Source of the DNA: Suilimivivens sp964458255
GTDB taxonomy: Bacteria > Bacillota > Clostridia > Lachnospirales > Lachnospiraceae
Reading direction: 5' to 3'
Assembly: GCA_964458255.1 (NCBI GenBank)
Contig: CAYWHY010000007.1
Coordinates: 1 to 49,768, forward strand
DNA length: 49,768 bases
Shown here: positions 25,240-33,635 of the stretch, piece by piece
Layout of the letters: the number at the start of each line of letters is the position of its first letter
How positions within the stretch are numbered: position 1 is the stretch's first letter
Notes under the pieces: model-generated
Seen by the model: only the letters and a program-made list of their open reading frames with translations
Databases searched by the model: none
Told to the model about the DNA's origin: nothing
Made by a program: the position numbers and the translations under genes

Positions 25240-26916
25240 TTATGATTTCTTTCCGGGGATTTCTAAAACTGCCCCTCTGTTACCGCTGGTAACCATTTCT
25301 CTGTATCTCGCAAGATAACCGGATGTCACTTTCGGTTCTCTCGGCTGCCAATTTGCTTTTCTTTTTGCCATTTCCTCATCGGATACTTTTACATCAAGCT
25401 TCATTTCGGGAATATTGATGCTGATCATATCTCCTTCTTCAATGAACGCAATAGGTCCACCCACTGCTGCTTCCGGCGAAACATGTCCAATAGAAGCACC
25501 TCTGGAAGCTCCCGAAAAACGTCCGTCTGTAATAAGCGCTACACTTGAGCCAAGTCCCATACCGGCAATTGCTGAAGTAGGATTTAACATTTCACGCATA
25601 CCGGGACCACCTTTAGGGCCCTCATAACGAATAACAACTACATCACCCGCCACAATTTTACCACCTTTTATTGCCTCAATAGCATCTTCTTCACATTCAA
25701 ACACTCTTGCAGGGCCTTCATGCACCATCATTTCTTCTACGACTGCAGAACGTTTTACAACACTGCCATCAGGTGCCAAATTACCTTTAAGAACTGCCAG
25801 TCCGCCTGTTTTGGAATAGGGATTGTCAAGAGGTCTGATTACCTCAGGATCTTTATTTACTGCATTTGCAATACATTCACCAATCGTCTTTCCGCTTACC
25901 GTCATACATTCTGTATGAAGAAGCCCCAGCTCTGATAACTGTTTCATTACCGCATAAACACCGCCGGCTTCGTTCAAGTCTTCCATATAAGTAGGACCTG
26001 CCGGTGCCAAATGACAAAGGTTCGGTGTCTTTTCACTAATCTCATTTGCAAATGAAATATCAAAATCATAGCCAATTTCATGTGCAATAGCCGGAAGATG
26101 AAGCATGGAGTTCGTCGAACAGCCGAGTGCCATATCAACAGTAAGAGCATTTAAAACAGCCTCTTTTGTCATAATATCACGAGGACGGATATTCTTGCGA
26201 TACAATTCCATAACAGCCATGCCGGCATGCTTTGCGAGCTTTATTCTTTCGGAATAAACTGCAGGAATTGTTCCGTTACCTCTAAGCCCCATACCAAGTG
26301 CCTCTGTTAAACAGTTCATGGAATTGGCTGTATACATGCCCGAACAGGAGCCACAGGTAGGACAAACTTTTTCTTCAAATTCACGAACTTCCTCTTCTGT
26401 CATAGAGCCGGCTGCATGAGCGCCAACCGCTTCAAACATAGACGACAGACTTCTCTTCTGCCCTTTTACATGACCTGCCAGCATAGGACCGCCGGATACA
26501 AATACAGTGGGTACATTGATTCTTGCCGCAGCCATCAGCAGTCCGGGAACATTTTTATCACAGTTAGGCACCATAACAAGGGCATCAAACTGGTGAGCAA
26601 GTGCCATGCACTCCGTAGAATCGGCAATCAAATCTCTTGTTACCAAAGAGTATTTCATACCTACATGTCCCATGGCAATACCGTCACATACAGCAATTGC
26701 AGGGAATACCACCGGTACACCACCGGCTTCTGCTACGCCCATCTTAACTGCATTAACGATTTTATCAAGATTCATATGTCCGGGTACAATTTCATTATAA
26801 GAGCTGACAATACCTACCATGGGCTTTTTCATCTCTTCCTCCGTAAATCCGAGGGCGTTAAATAAACTTCTGTGCGGTGCCTGTTGCATTCCCGCTTTTA
26901 CATTATCACTTCTCAT
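25240..26916 (-). CDS. ilvD: Dihydroxy-acid dehydratase
   Basis: Iron-sulfur dehydratase forming the 2-keto acids of valine and isoleucine in the cytoplasm. The 558 residues are full length. Cluster cysteines are Cys77 (AVCDGIAMGH), Cys119 (NCDKNVPG) and Cys191 (within CPTCGSCSGMYTANSM). AAGGAG lies about 8 bases before the ATG. Separated by 12 bp from the membrane protein upstream and 14 bp from ilvB downstream, so it is part of the same transcript. Confidence 0.96.
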   Translation of the reverse strand: MRSDNVKAGMQQAPHRSLFNALGFTEEEMKKPMVGIVSSYNEIVPGHMNLDKIVNAVKMGVAEAGGVPVVFPAIAVCDGIAMGHVGMKYSLVTRDLIADSTECMALAHQFDALVMVPNCDKNVPGLLMAAARINVPTVFVSGGPMLAGHVKGQKRSLSSMFEAVGAHAAGSMTEEEVREFEEKVCPTCGSCSGMYTANSMNCLTEALGMGLRGNGTIPAVYSERIKLAKHAGMAVMELYRKNIRPRDIMTKEAVLNALTVDMALGCSTNSMLHLPAIAHEIGYDFDISFANEISEKTPNLCHLAPAGPTYMEDLNEAGGVYAVMKQLSELGLLHTECMTVSGKTIGECIANAVNKDPEVIRPLDNPYSKTGGLAVLKGNLAPDGSVVKRSAVVEEMMVHEGPARVFECEEDAIEAIKGGKIVAGDVVVIRYEGPKGGPGMREMLNPTSAIAGMGLGSSVALITDGRFSGASRGASIGHVSPEAAVGGPIAFIEEGDMISINIPEMKLDVKVSDEEMAKRKANWQPREPKVTSGYLARYREMVTSGNRGAVLEIPGKKS

Positions 26917-26928
26917 CTTGTTTTCTCC

Positions 26929-28530
26929 TTACTGTTTTATGTTTTTGCTATAAAGTACATAATGATCTGTTTCATAAATCGGTTCCATGTTTTCTTTAAC
27001 AAATTCCCACGGAATCGTACTATAATAATGATAAAATTCCCATTCCATTTCCTGATAGTCCGGCACCAGCATTTTTTTGTCAAACAGCACATAATCCGTA
27101 CCTTCTATCTGTGTATTTTCACAGGTAATATCATATAAAAATTTAAGCAGATACTGTTGATTGCAATCCGTTACGCAAAGATTTTCCGCGTCTTTCACAT
27201 TGCCCTGTTCAAAGGCCATATGAATTTCATGTTCTTTACTCCCGTATTGGTCGCCATACCCGCAAAACCCAAAGCAATACACAGCCAGCACACATATAGC
27301 TGTCAGGAAACCGCCTTTCCATATGGATTTCTTTTTTTCATTTTTTATAAGCATTAATGTTTCCTGCATGATAAGTGTTATCAAAAAAGCCAGAAGCACA
27401 CCACCATACATAAAAACCCTGTAATACGGCAAAGTACATTGAATTGTCAGGAAAACCGGTATACACACAATTCCCGTTATAACAAAAATCTTAAGCAATC
27501 TGCTTTTATCTTCTTTTCGCCTGTAAATGCTTCGCATTACAACAACGCTTCCCGGTAATATCAACACAAGCAACACCATTGCCAAGGACGAATAATAGTA
27601 ATTCAGCAGATTTTGGATCCATTCATAAAAAGCACTGAAAAATCCTTTTCTCTCCACACTTTGAATATACGGTGTCGCAAGCATGTACTCTATTCCGGTC
27701 CCTATGCACTTAAAGGGTGCTTTTAAAATCACATCAATATGTCCCATTCCGAAATATTGTCCGCTTTCCTCCTTGACCAGTAAATTAGACCCGATGGCAA
27801 ACCATATTAATGTGTACAAAAAAATCGTCATAACAGCAGCTGCCACTGATGTCAAAATCAATTTGATTAATTTGGCAAAGGAAGGCACTGAAAAAATCGT
27901 ACTGTTTTCTTTCCCGGCTTCTGCAACAGCTCTCCATAAAAGGTAAATGCCGCCCGCAAAGCAAACAGAAAGTACCCAATAAATATTACTTATAATTGCA
28001 TACAGGCCAAGAACTAAGGATAACCCGAAAATTACATAATACTTTTTCTTGCAGGGTACATCTTCGCCTATCCTGATTACACAATACATTGCCATCAAAA
28101 AGCAGGTCACTCCCAGCGTATATCCTCTCCCCTGCACAGACAGCTGATTTACCAGATTCATTGATATATACAATATTACTGTTCCCAAAGCAAGTCCCTT
28201 TGTAAGATATCTTCTTCCGATTACATAAAGAAGTATCAGATTAGCCAGGGAACATAAGTAACTTACCCCCCTAAGACCAATATATGGATTCCCCAGATAA
28301 TCTAAAAATCCCGACAAAACGGAATACCCCACATGATTATTGGGAAGTGGCCAGTGAATTGCCGCGTAAACAGGACCTCTGCTGACAAAATAGTAATAAG
28401 TGTATAATTCGTCATACCATGGTGTCAACGCAAACATCCTATATCCGTAGTACACTGCCATTATCAGGAAAAGTATGCAAAATGCATTTTTTTCATAATC
28501 TTTTTGATTGGTAACTTTACCTAATTTCAT
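26929..28530 (-). CDS. GT-C type membrane glycosyltransferase-like protein inside the BCAA operon
   Basis: 533 residues with about eleven hydrophobic segments and a soluble C-terminal ~110 residues. After the first segment it reads LTPWYDELYTYYYF, placing an Asp40-Glu41 pair in the first outer loop. That is the acidic pair expected in ArnT/PMT-like sugar transferases using polyprenyl-phosphate donors. The start overlaps the last 14 bp of leuB and has only a distant GGGTGA site, so translation probably depends on leuB. It sits between leuB and ilvD with no gap for a promoter. Nothing links it to amino-acid synthesis. Substrate unknown; a non-catalytic membrane protein is possible. Confidence 0.72.
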   Translation of the reverse strand: MKLGKVTNQKDYEKNAFCILFLIMAVYYGYRMFALTPWYDELYTYYYFVSRGPVYAAIHWPLPNNHVGYSVLSGFLDYLGNPYIGLRGVSYLCSLANLILLYVIGRRYLTKGLALGTVILYISMNLVNQLSVQGRGYTLGVTCFLMAMYCVIRIGEDVPCKKKYYVIFGLSLVLGLYAIISNIYWVLSVCFAGGIYLLWRAVAEAGKENSTIFSVPSFAKLIKLILTSVAAAVMTIFLYTLIWFAIGSNLLVKEESGQYFGMGHIDVILKAPFKCIGTGIEYMLATPYIQSVERKGFFSAFYEWIQNLLNYYYSSLAMVLLVLILPGSVVVMRSIYRRKEDKSRLLKIFVITGIVCIPVFLTIQCTLPYYRVFMYGGVLLAFLITLIMQETLMLIKNEKKKSIWKGGFLTAICVLAVYCFGFCGYGDQYGSKEHEIHMAFEQGNVKDAENLCVTDCNQQYLLKFLYDITCENTQIEGTDYVLFDKKMLVPDYQEMEWEFYHYYSTIPWEFVKENMEPIYETDHYVLYSKNIKQ

Positions 28531-29602
28531 CAGCTAATAAATCACCCATTTCTTTACACCCAACCTTTATGCAACCGTCTGACATAATATCTCCGGTACG
28601 ATAGCCTTTCTTAAGTACCGTTTTCACTGCCCGTTCAATTACGTCCGCTTCTTTATCAAGATCAAAGGAATAACGAAGCATCATGGCAGCTGACAGAATC
28701 GTTGCAATGGGATTGGCAATATCTTTACCTGCAATGTCAGGCGCAGAGCCATGACTGGGTTCATACAAACCGAATTTACTATCATTTAAAGATGCACTTG
28801 CAAGCATGCCGATTGACCCTGTCACCATACTTGCTTCATCGGACAAAATGTCACCAAACATGTTTTCTGTCAAAATAACATCAAACTGAGCCGGATCTTT
28901 TACAAGTTGCATTGCACAGTTATCTACCAGCATATGCTCTAAAGTAACTTCAGGATAATCCTTTGCCACTTCTTCGACAACCTTTCTCCAAAGTCTGGAG
29001 GAATCAAGTACGTTTGCCTTATCCACACTTGTTACCTTTTTGCCACGTTTCATGGCAATATCAAATCCTTTAATTGCAATACGTCTGATTTCATTTTCAT
29101 CATAAGTAAGCGTATCTACTGCTTTTTGCACGCCATTCTCCTCTGTTGTGTGACGCTCACCGAAATACAGCCCACCGGTCAATTCTCTCATGATGAGCAT
29201 ATCAAAACCGACCTTACTGATATCTTTGCGAAGCGGACATGCATCTGCAAGTTCATCAAATAAAACAGCCGGGCGTAAATTTGCAAAGAGATTTAATGCT
29301 TTGCGAATTTTCAAAAGCCCCGCTTCCGGTCTCTTTTCAGGAGGCAGTTTATACCAGGGTGAAGTTGTAGTATCGCCACCGATGGACCCCATCAGTACCG
29401 CATCTGCACTCTTTGCATCTGCAATTGCTTCATCGGTAAGCGGGATTCCATGCACATCGATAGATGCGCCCCCCATCAAAATATCCTTGTATGTAATTTC
29501 ATGACCGTATACAGCCCCAACTTTATTTAAAATTTTTTTTGCTTCACTCACAATCTCGGGTCCGATACCATCTCCCGGGATGCATGCAATATTCATTTTC
29601 AT
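28517..29602 (-). CDS. leuB: 3-isopropylmalate dehydrogenase
   Basis: NAD-dependent oxidative decarboxylation in leucine synthesis, cytoplasmic. 361 residues from the ATG at 29602 (MKMNIACIPGDGIGPEI). AAGGAG lies 9 bases upstream of it. A GTG at 29620 is in frame but overlaps that site. Motifs include GDGIGPEI, the metal/substrate region NMFGDILSDEASMVTGSIG and SHGSAPDIAGK. leuA, leuC and leuD are not in the window. Upstream lies the yajC terminator and then only about 40 bp without a clear -10/-35 pair, so either readthrough or a cryptic promoter drives the operon. Confidence 0.96.
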   Translation of the reverse strand: MKMNIACIPGDGIGPEIVSEAKKILNKVGAVYGHEITYKDILMGGASIDVHGIPLTDEAIADAKSADAVLMGSIGGDTTTSPWYKLPPEKRPEAGLLKIRKALNLFANLRPAVLFDELADACPLRKDISKVGFDMLIMRELTGGLYFGERHTTEENGVQKAVDTLTYDENEIRRIAIKGFDIAMKRGKKVTSVDKANVLDSSRLWRKVVEEVAKDYPEVTLEHMLVDNCAMQLVKDPAQFDVILTENMFGDILSDEASMVTGSIGMLASASLNDSKFGLYEPSHGSAPDIAGKDIANPIATILSAAMMLRYSFDLDKEADVIERAVKTVLKKGYRTGDIMSDGCIKVGCKEMGDLLADEIR

Positions 29603-29644
29603 TAGCTTTTTCTCCTTCACTAAACATCTCCCTGTACGGTAACA

Positions 29645-29671
29645 AAATAAGGCGCTGAATGCGCCTTATTT
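29645..29671 (-). terminator. Terminator after yajC
   Basis: A perfect 11-bp stem (29645-29655 with 29661-29671) and 5-base loop. On the minus strand it ends in TTATTTTG. It lies 14 bases past the yajC stop and 42 bases before the leuB ATG, so it could also act as a readthrough control point for leuB. Confidence 0.75.
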
Positions 29672-29685
29672 CCAACTTTTAACAT

Positions 29686-30000
29686 TTATTCCGCATTTGC
29701 TTTTTCTACCTGGGCAATTGCAGTTTTCTGCATGGGAATACGGCAATTCTTGTTATTACCAAATTCTACAATGACTGTGTCATCCGTAATATCAATGACA
29801 ATTCCGTAAAATCCGCTGCTTGTTAAAATACAATCACCAATTTCCAATGTAGATAACATTGCTGCCATCTTTTTTTGTTCCTTCTTTTGGGGTTTCATAA
29901 TAAAGAAATACATAAACACCAAAATTGCTACGATATATACTACCATAACAATACCGCTACCGGCTGCTGCTTCCGCTTCTGCTGTTAATAATATACCCAT
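29686..30000 (-). CDS. yajC: Preprotein translocase subunit YajC
   Basis: Small Sec accessory protein of 104 residues. A short outer N-terminus, one membrane helix (about 18-36), the conserved MKPQKKEQKK basic stretch just after it, and a cytoplasmic beta-rich domain (IGDCILTSSGFYGIVIDITDDTVIVEF). AGGAGG precedes the ATG. The tgt-yajC order is common in bacteria, but secD/secF do not follow here. A terminator follows immediately. Confidence 0.93.
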   Translation of the reverse strand: MGILLTAEAEAAAGSGIVMVVYIVAILVFMYFFIMKPQKKEQKKMAAMLSTLEIGDCILTSSGFYGIVIDITDDTVIVEFGNNKNCRIPMQKTAIAQVEKANAE

Positions 30001-30051
30001 TTTGGTTCCTCCTGAATAATGAAATGTTTTATCTAAACCAGCCTAAAAAAT

Positions 30052-30080
30052 ATAATACACAATCCTACTGTCAAAAACAA
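30052..30080 (-). promoter_or_regulatory. Candidate promoter of yajC
   Basis: TTGTTT (30075-30080), 17-base spacer, TATTAT (30052-30057) on the minus strand in the 88-bp gap after tgt. A TTGACA also occurs there but without a -10 at proper spacing. It overlaps the possible tgt terminator. Confidence 0.3.
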
Positions 30081-30097
30081 GCCTTTTCTTATTTTTG
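30072..30097 (-). terminator. Possible weak A/T-rich terminator of tgt
   Basis: A 10-bp stem (30072-30081 with 30088-30097, one G-U pair) whose descending arm on the minus strand ends in TTTTTG. It includes the tgt stop codon. Mostly A-T pairs, so it may be leaky. Confidence 0.35.
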
Positions 30098-31216
30098 TTC
30101 CATTCCTTCAAGTTTCTTCTTTTTGTATGAAGCAAATTTCCCATTATCCAATGCATCTCTGATTTCTTCCATCATTGTGTTATAGAAATACAGGTTGTGC
30201 AATACGCACAAACGCATTCCTAACATTTCCTTGGCTTTGAGGAGATGTCTGATATATGCTCTTGAATATCGTCTGCAGGCAGGGCACTGGCACCCCGGCT
30301 CAATTGGGCGATCATCAAGTTCATACTTAGCATTAAATAAATTAATTTTACCGAAATTGGTATATAAATGACCATGCCTGCCATTTCTGGTTGGATATAC
30401 ACAGTCAAAGAAATCTACTCCTCTCTCTACGCCCTCCAAAATGTTGGCAGGCGTTCCCACGCCCATCAGATAAGTTGGCTTGTTCTTTGGCAAATATGGG
30501 ATGGTTTCTTCCAAAATATAATACATTTCTTCATGGGACTCTCCTACAGCAAGTCCTCCTAAAGCATAACCGTCAAGTCCCATTTCCGAAATACGCTTTG
30601 CATGTTCTACTCTGATATCCTTATAAATGGCACCCTGATTAATTCCGAAAAGCAGCTGTTCCCTGTTGATGGTATCCTCCAAACTGTTCAATCTCGCCAT
30701 TTCCTTTTTACATCTTTCAAGCCACCTTACAGTGCGTTCTACCGATGTCTGTACATAACTTCTGTCTGCTTTACTTGATGGACATTCATCAAATGCCATG
30801 GCAATCGTAGATGCTAAATTCGATTGAATCTGCATACTCTCTTCCGGTCCCATAAATATCTTTCTGCCATCAATATGGGAATTAAAATATACACCTTCTT
30901 CTTTGATTTTCCTCAAAGAAGCAAGTGAAAACACCTGAAATCCGCCGGAATCAGTGAGAATCGGTTTGTTCCATGACATAAATTTGTGCAGACCACCCAA
31001 TTCTTTAATCAGTCCGTCCCCCGGTCTTACATGCAGATGATAAGTGTTTGACAGTTCCACCTGCGTTTTAATCTGTTCCAAATCTTCCGTAGACACAGCG
31101 CCCTTGATAGCGGCCACTGTTCCTACATTCATAAAAACAGGAGTTTGAATCACGCCATGTACCGTAGTTAATTCTCCACGTTTTGCTCTTCCTTCCTGCT
31201 TAATTACCTGATACAT
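30089..31216 (-). CDS. tgt: tRNA-guanine (queuine) transglycosylase
   Basis: Exchanges guanine 34 for preQ1 in tRNAs with GUN anticodons. The 375 residues are family length. Substrate loop with Asp89 in LTDSGGFQVFSLAS, nucleophile Asp271 in FFDCVYPTRNGRHG, and zinc ligands Cys309, Cys311, Cys314 and His340. AGGGA precedes the ATG at 31216. It follows the VanY-like gene by 24 bp and precedes yajC. No queA was seen next to it. Confidence 0.97.
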   Translation of the reverse strand: MYQVIKQEGRAKRGELTTVHGVIQTPVFMNVGTVAAIKGAVSTEDLEQIKTQVELSNTYHLHVRPGDGLIKELGGLHKFMSWNKPILTDSGGFQVFSLASLRKIKEEGVYFNSHIDGRKIFMGPEESMQIQSNLASTIAMAFDECPSSKADRSYVQTSVERTVRWLERCKKEMARLNSLEDTINREQLLFGINQGAIYKDIRVEHAKRISEMGLDGYALGGLAVGESHEEMYYILEETIPYLPKNKPTYLMGVGTPANILEGVERGVDFFDCVYPTRNGRHGHLYTNFGKINLFNAKYELDDRPIEPGCQCPACRRYSRAYIRHLLKAKEMLGMRLCVLHNLYFYNTMMEEIRDALDNGKFASYKKKKLEGMEQK

Positions 31217-31240
31217 AAAATTTCCCTGCTACCTGTCCCT

Positions 31241-32332
31241 TTATAAATATTTATTCCAAAACTCTTCCAACGTAATACTGTTTCCCGTAATGACCTTTGC
31301 AGCCTCTTTTCCAACATATCTGAAATGCCATGGCTCATATTCAATTCCTGTAATATATTCTTTTCCTTTTGGATAACGCAAAATAAAACCGTACTCACAG
31401 CTATGTTCTGCAAGCCATCTGCCGGCGTCAGTACCTGCAAAGCCTTCATCCAATACCATATAATCATCTGAAACAATATCAATGGCAAGTCCTATTTGAT
31501 GTTCGCTTGCTCCCGGAACGGTAACTGCCTGTGAAGAAATACTATATGCCTCCATATAAGACATTCCTTTTCCCATGTATGCTTCTATCTTACGGTTAAA
31601 TAATACTTTCTGTCTGTTTAAATCACGATACGGCGAGCAAATTGCCAAAGTAACACCATCTTCTCCCGCAGCCTGCATCATTCCAAGCAAATCTTCCATG
31701 ATACGTTCATCACACTGCATATTTCCCTTCAAAGTTTTGATATTTCCCAAAGTAAATGTGTAATTATCAGGAACCGGATGTTGTTTATTAATTAATACAA
31801 GTTTCCAATCATCTGCCGAAAAAGCCATCTGTTCATCGGCTTTCTCCGTCTCATCCCTGTCATCTTCTGCTGAAATATTGTTTTCTTCCAAAAATCCCCT
31901 GTTTTCTTCCAGAATATCCGTCAAAGAATATTTTTCTGCCTCTTCCACACCATGCAGTTCCGCATCGTCGTACCCTTCAAGCACATCATTATCATCCAGA
32001 ACCTTCCATTCATCCAGTGTCGTTTCTTCATAAGTCATAAGCGTAATATCAGACTCTTCGGTTACCGGCACTTTATCTTCACTGTCCGTCCCGGACACAA
32101 ATCCAATTTCCTCCTGAAAAACAGGATATGCAAAACTGTTACCGAGCATAAAACAAAGCAGAATAAAAATGGTACATGCAAAACGTTTGGTTCCTTTCCG
32201 AAAATAGTCGCATAAATTGCACAACAAAATACTGACTGCCAGTCCTATAATTGCAGGAATTCTAAGCAGTCCGTTTCTTTTTCCCATATTAATGAAAAAA
32301 GAGGTTGCCCTTTTTCTAAATGACCGTTTCAT
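31241..32332 (-). CDS. M15B D,D-carboxypeptidase (VanY-type) with long acidic linker
   Basis: Predicted cell-wall peptidase trimming terminal D-alanine of stem peptides outside the membrane. 363 residues. Two hydrophobic stretches near the N-terminus (about 24-41 and 51-68, the second like a signal anchor) are followed by a ~110-residue acidic low-complexity linker (74-170). The catalytic domain runs from about 176 to the end, with zinc ligands His278 and Asp285 in SEHQIGLAIDI, base Glu333 and His336 in EPWHFRYVG. GAGGGA is close to the ATG. It is transcribed toward tgt, with which it has no functional link, and diverges from aroC. Confidence 0.9.
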   Translation of the reverse strand: MKRSFRKRATSFFINMGKRNGLLRIPAIIGLAVSILLCNLCDYFRKGTKRFACTIFILLCFMLGNSFAYPVFQEEIGFVSGTDSEDKVPVTEESDITLMTYEETTLDEWKVLDDNDVLEGYDDAELHGVEEAEKYSLTDILEENRGFLEENNISAEDDRDETEKADEQMAFSADDWKLVLINKQHPVPDNYTFTLGNIKTLKGNMQCDERIMEDLLGMMQAAGEDGVTLAICSPYRDLNRQKVLFNRKIEAYMGKGMSYMEAYSISSQAVTVPGASEHQIGLAIDIVSDDYMVLDEGFAGTDAGRWLAEHSCEYGFILRYPKGKEYITGIEYEPWHFRYVGKEAAKVITGNSITLEEFWNKYL

Positions 32333-32376
32333 TTGTCCCTCACCTGTTTTGTCTTATGCCATTATATGTATCATAT

Positions 32377-32395
32377 CACAAATCCCTTATTTGTG
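32377..32395. repeat. Inverted repeat in the VanY/aroC divergent region
   Basis: CACAAAT and ATTTGTG arms (7 bp, perfect) with a 5-base loop, between the two divergent genes. It may be a regulator site or a chance hairpin. No T-run clearly marks it as a terminator. Confidence 0.35.
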
Positions 32396-32424
32396 CATTA
32401 TTTTTAAGAATTTTTATCATTTTA

Positions 32425-32453
32425 TTGCCTGTTTTTTCTTTTTTCGCTATAAT
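32425..32453 (+). promoter_or_regulatory. Predicted promoter of aroC
   Basis: TTGCCT (32425-32430), 17-base T-rich spacer, consensus TATAAT (32448-32453). The leader to the ATG is about 39 bases with AAAGGAG. Confidence 0.6.
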
Positions 32454-32498
32454 CAAGAAAAACAGAAATAATATATAAACAAGAAAGGAGCTGTAACT

Positions 32499-33599
32499 AT
32501 GGCCGGTTCCACATTCGGCACTTTATTTAAAATTACTACCTGGGGTGAATCTCATGGAAAGGCACTCGGTGTTGTTATCGACGGTTGTCCCGCCGGTTTA
32601 CCTTTATCAGAAGCAGATATCCAGATTTATCTTGACAGACGAAAACCCGGTCAAAGCAATATTACTACTCCACGTAAAGAAGAAGACCGGGTCGAAATTC
32701 TGTCAGGTGTTTTTGAAGGCCGCACCACCGGTGCCCCAATTTCACTGTTGATTCCCAACACCTCACAGAAATCTTCAGATTATAGTGAAATAGCCTCTTA
32801 TTATCGTCCCGGGCACGCAGATTACACCTTTGACTCAAAATATGGTTTTAGAGATTACCGCGGTGGTGGACGTTCATCCGGTCGTGAAACCATTGGTCGT
32901 GTCGCTGCAGGTGCTATCGCTGCCAAAATCCTGAAAGAAATGAGTATCTCGGTAACAGCCTACACACTTTCCATCGGTCCGGTACATGCTGACATGTCGT
33001 GTTTTGACAAAGATGCCATTCTCACCACTGCCACATGCATGCCAGACCGTGATGCCGATGAAAGAGCAACTGCTTATCTAAAAGAATGTATGATGCAGAA
33101 AGATTCTTCCGGCGGTGTTGTGGAATGTATTGTCAGCGGACTCCCCTCAGGCATCGGTGAACCGGTATTCGAGAAACTGGACGCTGCCCTCGCAAAAGCC
33201 ATTATGTCAATCGGTGCCGTAAAAGCAGTTGAAATCGGCGATGGTACTTCTGTCTCTTTTGCCTGTGGTTCCCAAAATAATGATGTCTTTGTTTCGGAAA
33301 ATAATACCGTTACCAAAAAGACCAATCATGCCGGAGGTATTTTAGGCGGCATCAGTGATGGCTCTGATGTTATTTTACGTGCCCATTTCAAGCCCACTCC
33401 CTCTATTTTCAGCAGGCAGCAAACCATAAATACAAATGGTGAAAAAATTGAAATTGAAATCAATGGAAGACACGATCCTGTCATTGTTCCGAGAGCAGTT
33501 GTTGTTGTAGAAGCCATGACCGCTCTAACAATTCTTGATTTATGTATGATGAATATGAGTTCAAAGCTTTCATCCTTAACAAAATTCTATCAAAAATAA
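32499..33599 (+). CDS. aroC: Chorismate synthase
   Basis: Last step of the shikimate pathway: converts 5-enolpyruvylshikimate-3-phosphate to chorismate using reduced FMN. The 366 residues are full length. Signatures TWGESHGKALGVVIDG (14-29), YRPGHADYTF and GGGRSSGRETIGRVAAGAIA are present. AAAGGAG precedes the ATG. A single-gene unit on the plus strand with its own promoter and a strong terminator directly at the stop codon. No other aro genes are nearby. Confidence 0.97.
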   Translation: MAGSTFGTLFKITTWGESHGKALGVVIDGCPAGLPLSEADIQIYLDRRKPGQSNITTPRKEEDRVEILSGVFEGRTTGAPISLLIPNTSQKSSDYSEIASYYRPGHADYTFDSKYGFRDYRGGGRSSGRETIGRVAAGAIAAKILKEMSISVTAYTLSIGPVHADMSCFDKDAILTTATCMPDRDADERATAYLKECMMQKDSSGGVVECIVSGLPSGIGEPVFEKLDAALAKAIMSIGAVKAVEIGDGTSVSFACGSQNNDVFVSENNTVTKKTNHAGGILGGISDGSDVILRAHFKPTPSIFSRQQTINTNGEKIEIEINGRHDPVIVPRAVVVVEAMTALTILDLCMMNMSSKLSSLTKFYQK

Positions 33600-33621
33600 A
33601 AGCCGGCATTTGCCGGCTTTT
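33598..33621. terminator. Bidirectional terminator between aroC and the lactonase gene
   Basis: An 11-bp perfect stem AAAAGCCGGCA/TGCCGGCTTTT with a 2-base core loop, T-rich on both strands. It overlaps the last base of the aroC stop and lies 15 bases beyond the convergent gene's stop at 33636. Confidence 0.9.
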
Positions 33622-33635
33622 ATTTTTAAGCTTTA

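Noticed and set aside
29603..29685. Possible T-box or leucine attenuator before leuB
   Set aside because: The gap is too short for a T-box, and no leader peptide with Leu codons is visible.
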